From the NCBI GenBank assembly GCA_947175005.1, contig CAMWLD010000085.1, positions 1-8,382 on the forward strand: DNA of 8,382 bases, read 5' to 3'. A program made the translations under genes and the position numbers. The DNA comes from an uncultured Ruminococcus sp. (GTDB lineage Bacteria > Bacillota > Clostridia > Oscillospirales > Ruminococcaceae). Shown in pieces: positions 7,360 through 8,382 of the stretch (positions within the stretch are counted from its first letter, which is position 1; every line of letters begins with the position of its first letter). The notes under the pieces were generated by a model. It was given only the letters and a program-made list of their open reading frames with translations, did no database searches and was not told where the DNA came from.

Positions 7360-7869
7360 TCATTCATCCTCCAAGTCCTCGTCATCATAAAGCTTTATAA
7401 AAGCAGTATCGGCAACGCTTATTTCCTCGGTCCCCCGCTCGGTCTCGGCCGTGATAACGCCGCTGTCCTTATTATACGCCGTCATAACAGCGATAAATTC
7501 CTTTACGCCGTCCTTTTCGCGGATATACCTCACCCTCACGGGACAGTCGATAAACCGCAGGAAATGCTCATCACGGCGCAGCTGCCTTCCAAGCCCGGGA
7601 GAACCTACCTCCAGAATATACTGCTCGTCAATGGGGTCAACCCTGTCCAGCGCCTCGGAAAGCGGCCTTGTCATAGCCTCGCAGTCATTCATATCCACGC
7701 CCTCGGGCTTCTCAATAAACACCCGCAGATATTTCAGACTCCCTTCCTTTTCAAAGACAATATCCCAAATAGAAAGCCCCAGTCCGTCCGCAATAGGCTT
7801 TGCAAGCTCGTAGACCGCCGCAACGGTATTACCGCCCTTGCTTTTATTTCCCTTATTTTTTCCCGGCAT
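7360..7869 (-). CDS. rimP: Ribosome maturation factor RimP
   Basis: RimP binds free 30S subunits and promotes early assembly around the central pseudoknot and S12. The 169 residues show the two-domain family layout. The N-terminal alpha/beta domain has AKPIADGLGLSIWDIVFEK (23-41), LRVFIEKPEGVDMNDCEAMTR (48-68) and the family signature ILEVGSPGLGRQL (85-97, compare VSSPGLDRPL). The C-terminal SH3-like barrel runs from about 105 to 160, and the tail is acidic (YDDEDLEDE). The short Lys/Gly/Asn-rich extension at 1-13 is typical of clostridial members. The strong Shine-Dalgarno GGGAGGTG (7887-7880) is followed by a weaker AGAGGA (7877-7872) close to the ATG. It is the first gene of the operon, about 77 bases behind the predicted transcription start. 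Confidence 0.97.
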   Translation of the reverse strand: MPGKNKGNKSKGGNTVAAVYELAKPIADGLGLSIWDIVFEKEGSLKYLRVFIEKPEGVDMNDCEAMTRPLSEALDRVDPIDEQYILEVGSPGLGRQLRRDEHFLRFIDCPVRVRYIREKDGVKEFIAVMTAYNKDSGVITAETERGTEEISVADTAFIKLYDDEDLEDE

Positions 7870-7897
7870 TTTCCTCTAACACCTCCCGCACACAGCA

Positions 7898-7928
7898 ACA
7901 AAGACCGGATTTTTCCTCCGGTCTTTGT
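7898..7928 (-). ncRNA. 12-bp perfect hairpin in the rimP 5' leader
   Basis: ACAAAGACCGGA (minus strand 7928-7917) pairs perfectly with TCCGGTCTTTGT (7909-7898) around the seven-base loop GGAAAAA. It begins about 17 bases behind the predicted transcription start and ends 28 bases before the rimP ATG. The 3' arm runs into TTTGTTGCTG, which is only weakly U-rich, so it is not a clear terminator. It could be a 5' stabilising stem, an attenuator or a protein-binding site. The loop side contains GGAGG, a second Shine-Dalgarno-like stretch partly held in the stem. I do not assign it to a named RNA family. Confidence 0.6.
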
Positions 7929-7952
7929 CTGTAATCTATTATGTTAATTAAT

Positions 7953-7981
7953 ATTATACCACACCTTTTCAAAAAAATCAA
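7953..7981 (-). promoter_or_regulatory. Sigma-A type promoter of the rimP-nusA-infB operon
   Basis: On the minus strand TTGATT (-35, 7981-7976) is followed after exactly 17 bases by a consensus TATAAT (-10, 7958-7953). TGG directly before the -10 gives an extended -10 (TGn) element. Transcription should begin near 7946, giving a leader of about 77 bases before the rimP ATG. Upstream of the -35 lie A-runs on this strand (7985-7990, 7995-8000) that resemble an UP element. Confidence 0.8.
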
Positions 7982-7984
7982 GTG

Positions 7985-8072
7985 TTTTTTGAAATTTTTT
8001 CTTGTTTTTGGCAATTTTCTTTAAATTTTCCTGTTTGCAATGCTTTTTTACAAACATTTCCACAAATTTTTT
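7985..8072. promoter_or_regulatory. Phased T/A-tracts upstream of the operon promoter (probable bent DNA or UP element)
   Basis: T-runs of three to six bases on the plus strand begin at 7985, 7995, 8005, 8015, 8026, 8034, 8044, 8057 and 8067. The spacing averages about 10 bases, close to one helical turn, the arrangement that gives intrinsic curvature. On the minus strand they are A-runs directly upstream of the rimP -35. I infer enhancement of promoter activity through RNA polymerase alpha contacts or curvature. Confidence 0.6.
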
Positions 8073-8173
8073 AAGAGAATGTATATATTTTTCGTCATAT
8101 CCCACATTAGCGTATTAACATTTTATCTTTATTATTGAAATATATACTCAACAATCTCTTTTTAAAAATAGTT

Positions 8174-8179
8174 TATAAT
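8174..8179 (+). promoter_or_regulatory. Candidate -10 box for the terD-like gene
   Basis: A TATAAT on the plus strand would start transcription near 8186, giving a leader of about 53 bases. No good -35 lies 16-18 bases upstream; the nearest resemblance, TCAACA at 8148-8153, has a 20-base spacer. It may depend on an activator or an alternative sigma factor, or be a chance match in AT-rich DNA. Confidence 0.35.
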
Positions 8180-8226
8180 AAAATATGACAGATAATTGGA
8201 TAAATACGGAGAAATTTTATAAATTA

Positions 8227-8232
8227 AGGAGA
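8227..8232 (+). promoter_or_regulatory. Ribosome binding site of the terD-like gene
   Basis: AGGAGA lies six bases before the ATG at 8239-8241, an optimal distance. It supports this start and shows that the right-edge frame is a real gene. Confidence 0.75.
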
Positions 8233-8238
8233 AAAGCA

Positions 8239-8382
8239 ATGGCAGTTGAATTAAGAAAAAATCAAAAAATAAGCCTTGAAAAGAAATCGAATTCCATGGG
8301 TGAGATACTTATCAACCTTAACTGGAACCCGTCGTTGACCTCGGGAGGCTTTTTCAAAAAAGCCACCTCTCTTGACCTCGAC
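8239..8382 (+). CDS. TerD-family (tellurium resistance / stress) protein, N-terminal fragment cut by window edge
   Basis: Only the first 48 codons are in the window. MAVELRKNQKISLEKK followed by GEILINLNWNP (22-32) and GFFKKATSLDLD (37-48) fits the start of the TerD domain, whose first strands normally read like LKKGQKVDL, then a xxLGWD-type strand, then a DLD motif that contributes to calcium binding. TerD proteins are cytoplasmic, calcium-binding and linked to resistance to tellurite, oxidants, phage or cell-envelope stress; their chemistry is not settled. The Asn-rich LNWNP version rather than LGWD suggests a divergent branch of the family. The ATG has a good ribosome binding site. It is transcribed away from the nusA operon, so it is separately controlled. 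Whether further ter genes follow cannot be seen. Confidence 0.8.
   Translation, partial: MAVELRKNQKISLEKKSNSMGEILINLNWNPSLTSGGFFKKATSLDLD

Larger units (their letters stand above)
7870..8238. other. Divergent AT-rich intergenic region between the nusA operon and the terD-like gene
   Basis: This 369-base stretch holds no supported gene. From left to right it contains the rimP ribosome binding site and leader hairpin, the rimP promoter, a tract of phased T-runs (7985-8072), a stretch at about 8073-8150 where I see nothing definite, and the candidate promoter and ribosome binding site of the plus-strand gene. It is far more AT-rich than the flanking genes. Confidence 0.8.

Noticed and set aside
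7898..7928. Reading the leader hairpin as a bidirectional terminator
   Set aside because: Neither side is followed by a convincing U-run. The plus-strand side continues CTGTAATC and the minus-strand side TTGCTGTG, and no plus-strand gene ends here.
8213..8225. AATTT-TAT-AAATT inverted repeat just before the terD-like ribosome binding site, as an operator
   Set aside because: It is only five base pairs of pure A/T in a very AT-rich stretch, so chance is the simplest explanation.

Overview
The window carries one long minus-strand gene cluster and the start of a divergent plus-strand gene. The cluster is the widely conserved nusA-infB translation/transcription operon. In transcription order it reads rimP (7869-7360), nusA (7259-6216), rnpM/ylxR (about 6169-5897), ylxQ (5910-5596), infB (5566-2834), rbfA (2759-2409), nrnA (2391-1414), truB (1426-497) and ribF (from about 484, running off the left edge). 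The presence of ylxR and ylxQ between nusA and infB, an nrnA-type DHH gene between rbfA and truB, strong AGGAGG-type Shine-Dalgarno sites and an AT-rich intergenic region all point to a Firmicute. It is most likely a clostridium of the Oscillospiraceae/Ruminococcus kind. The phylum is well supported; the family is inference.

The operon is tightly packed, with gaps of 100, 46, -14, 29, 74, 17, -13 and 12 bases, so it is probably one transcript with translational coupling. Its products cooperate. RimP and RbfA mature the 30S subunit, IF2 starts translation, NusA controls RNA polymerase pausing and termination, RnpM and YlxQ are small RNA-related proteins, NrnA clears very short RNAs and pAp, TruB modifies tRNA uridine 55, and RibF makes FMN and FAD. 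Two of the larger gaps hold clear inverted repeats: rimP-nusA (7294-7332) and infB-rbfA (2797-2820). A third lies in the rimP leader (7898-7928).

The only long non-coding stretch is the 369-base divergent intergenic region (7870-8238). It holds a good sigma-A promoter for the operon (-35 at 7976-7981, -10 at 7953-7958, spacer 17, extended -10). Directly upstream lies a run of T-tracts repeating at about 10 bases (7985-8072), which suggests bent DNA or an UP element. On the other side it has a weaker promoter candidate and a good ribosome binding site for a TerD-family gene that starts at 8239 and is cut by the right edge.

I see no mobile element, CRISPR array, tRNA or rRNA and no sign of a new multi-gene system. 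The noteworthy points are regulatory (leader and nusA-proximal hairpins, phased tracts, non-ATG starts) and one changed residue in the NusA KH1 GXXG loop.
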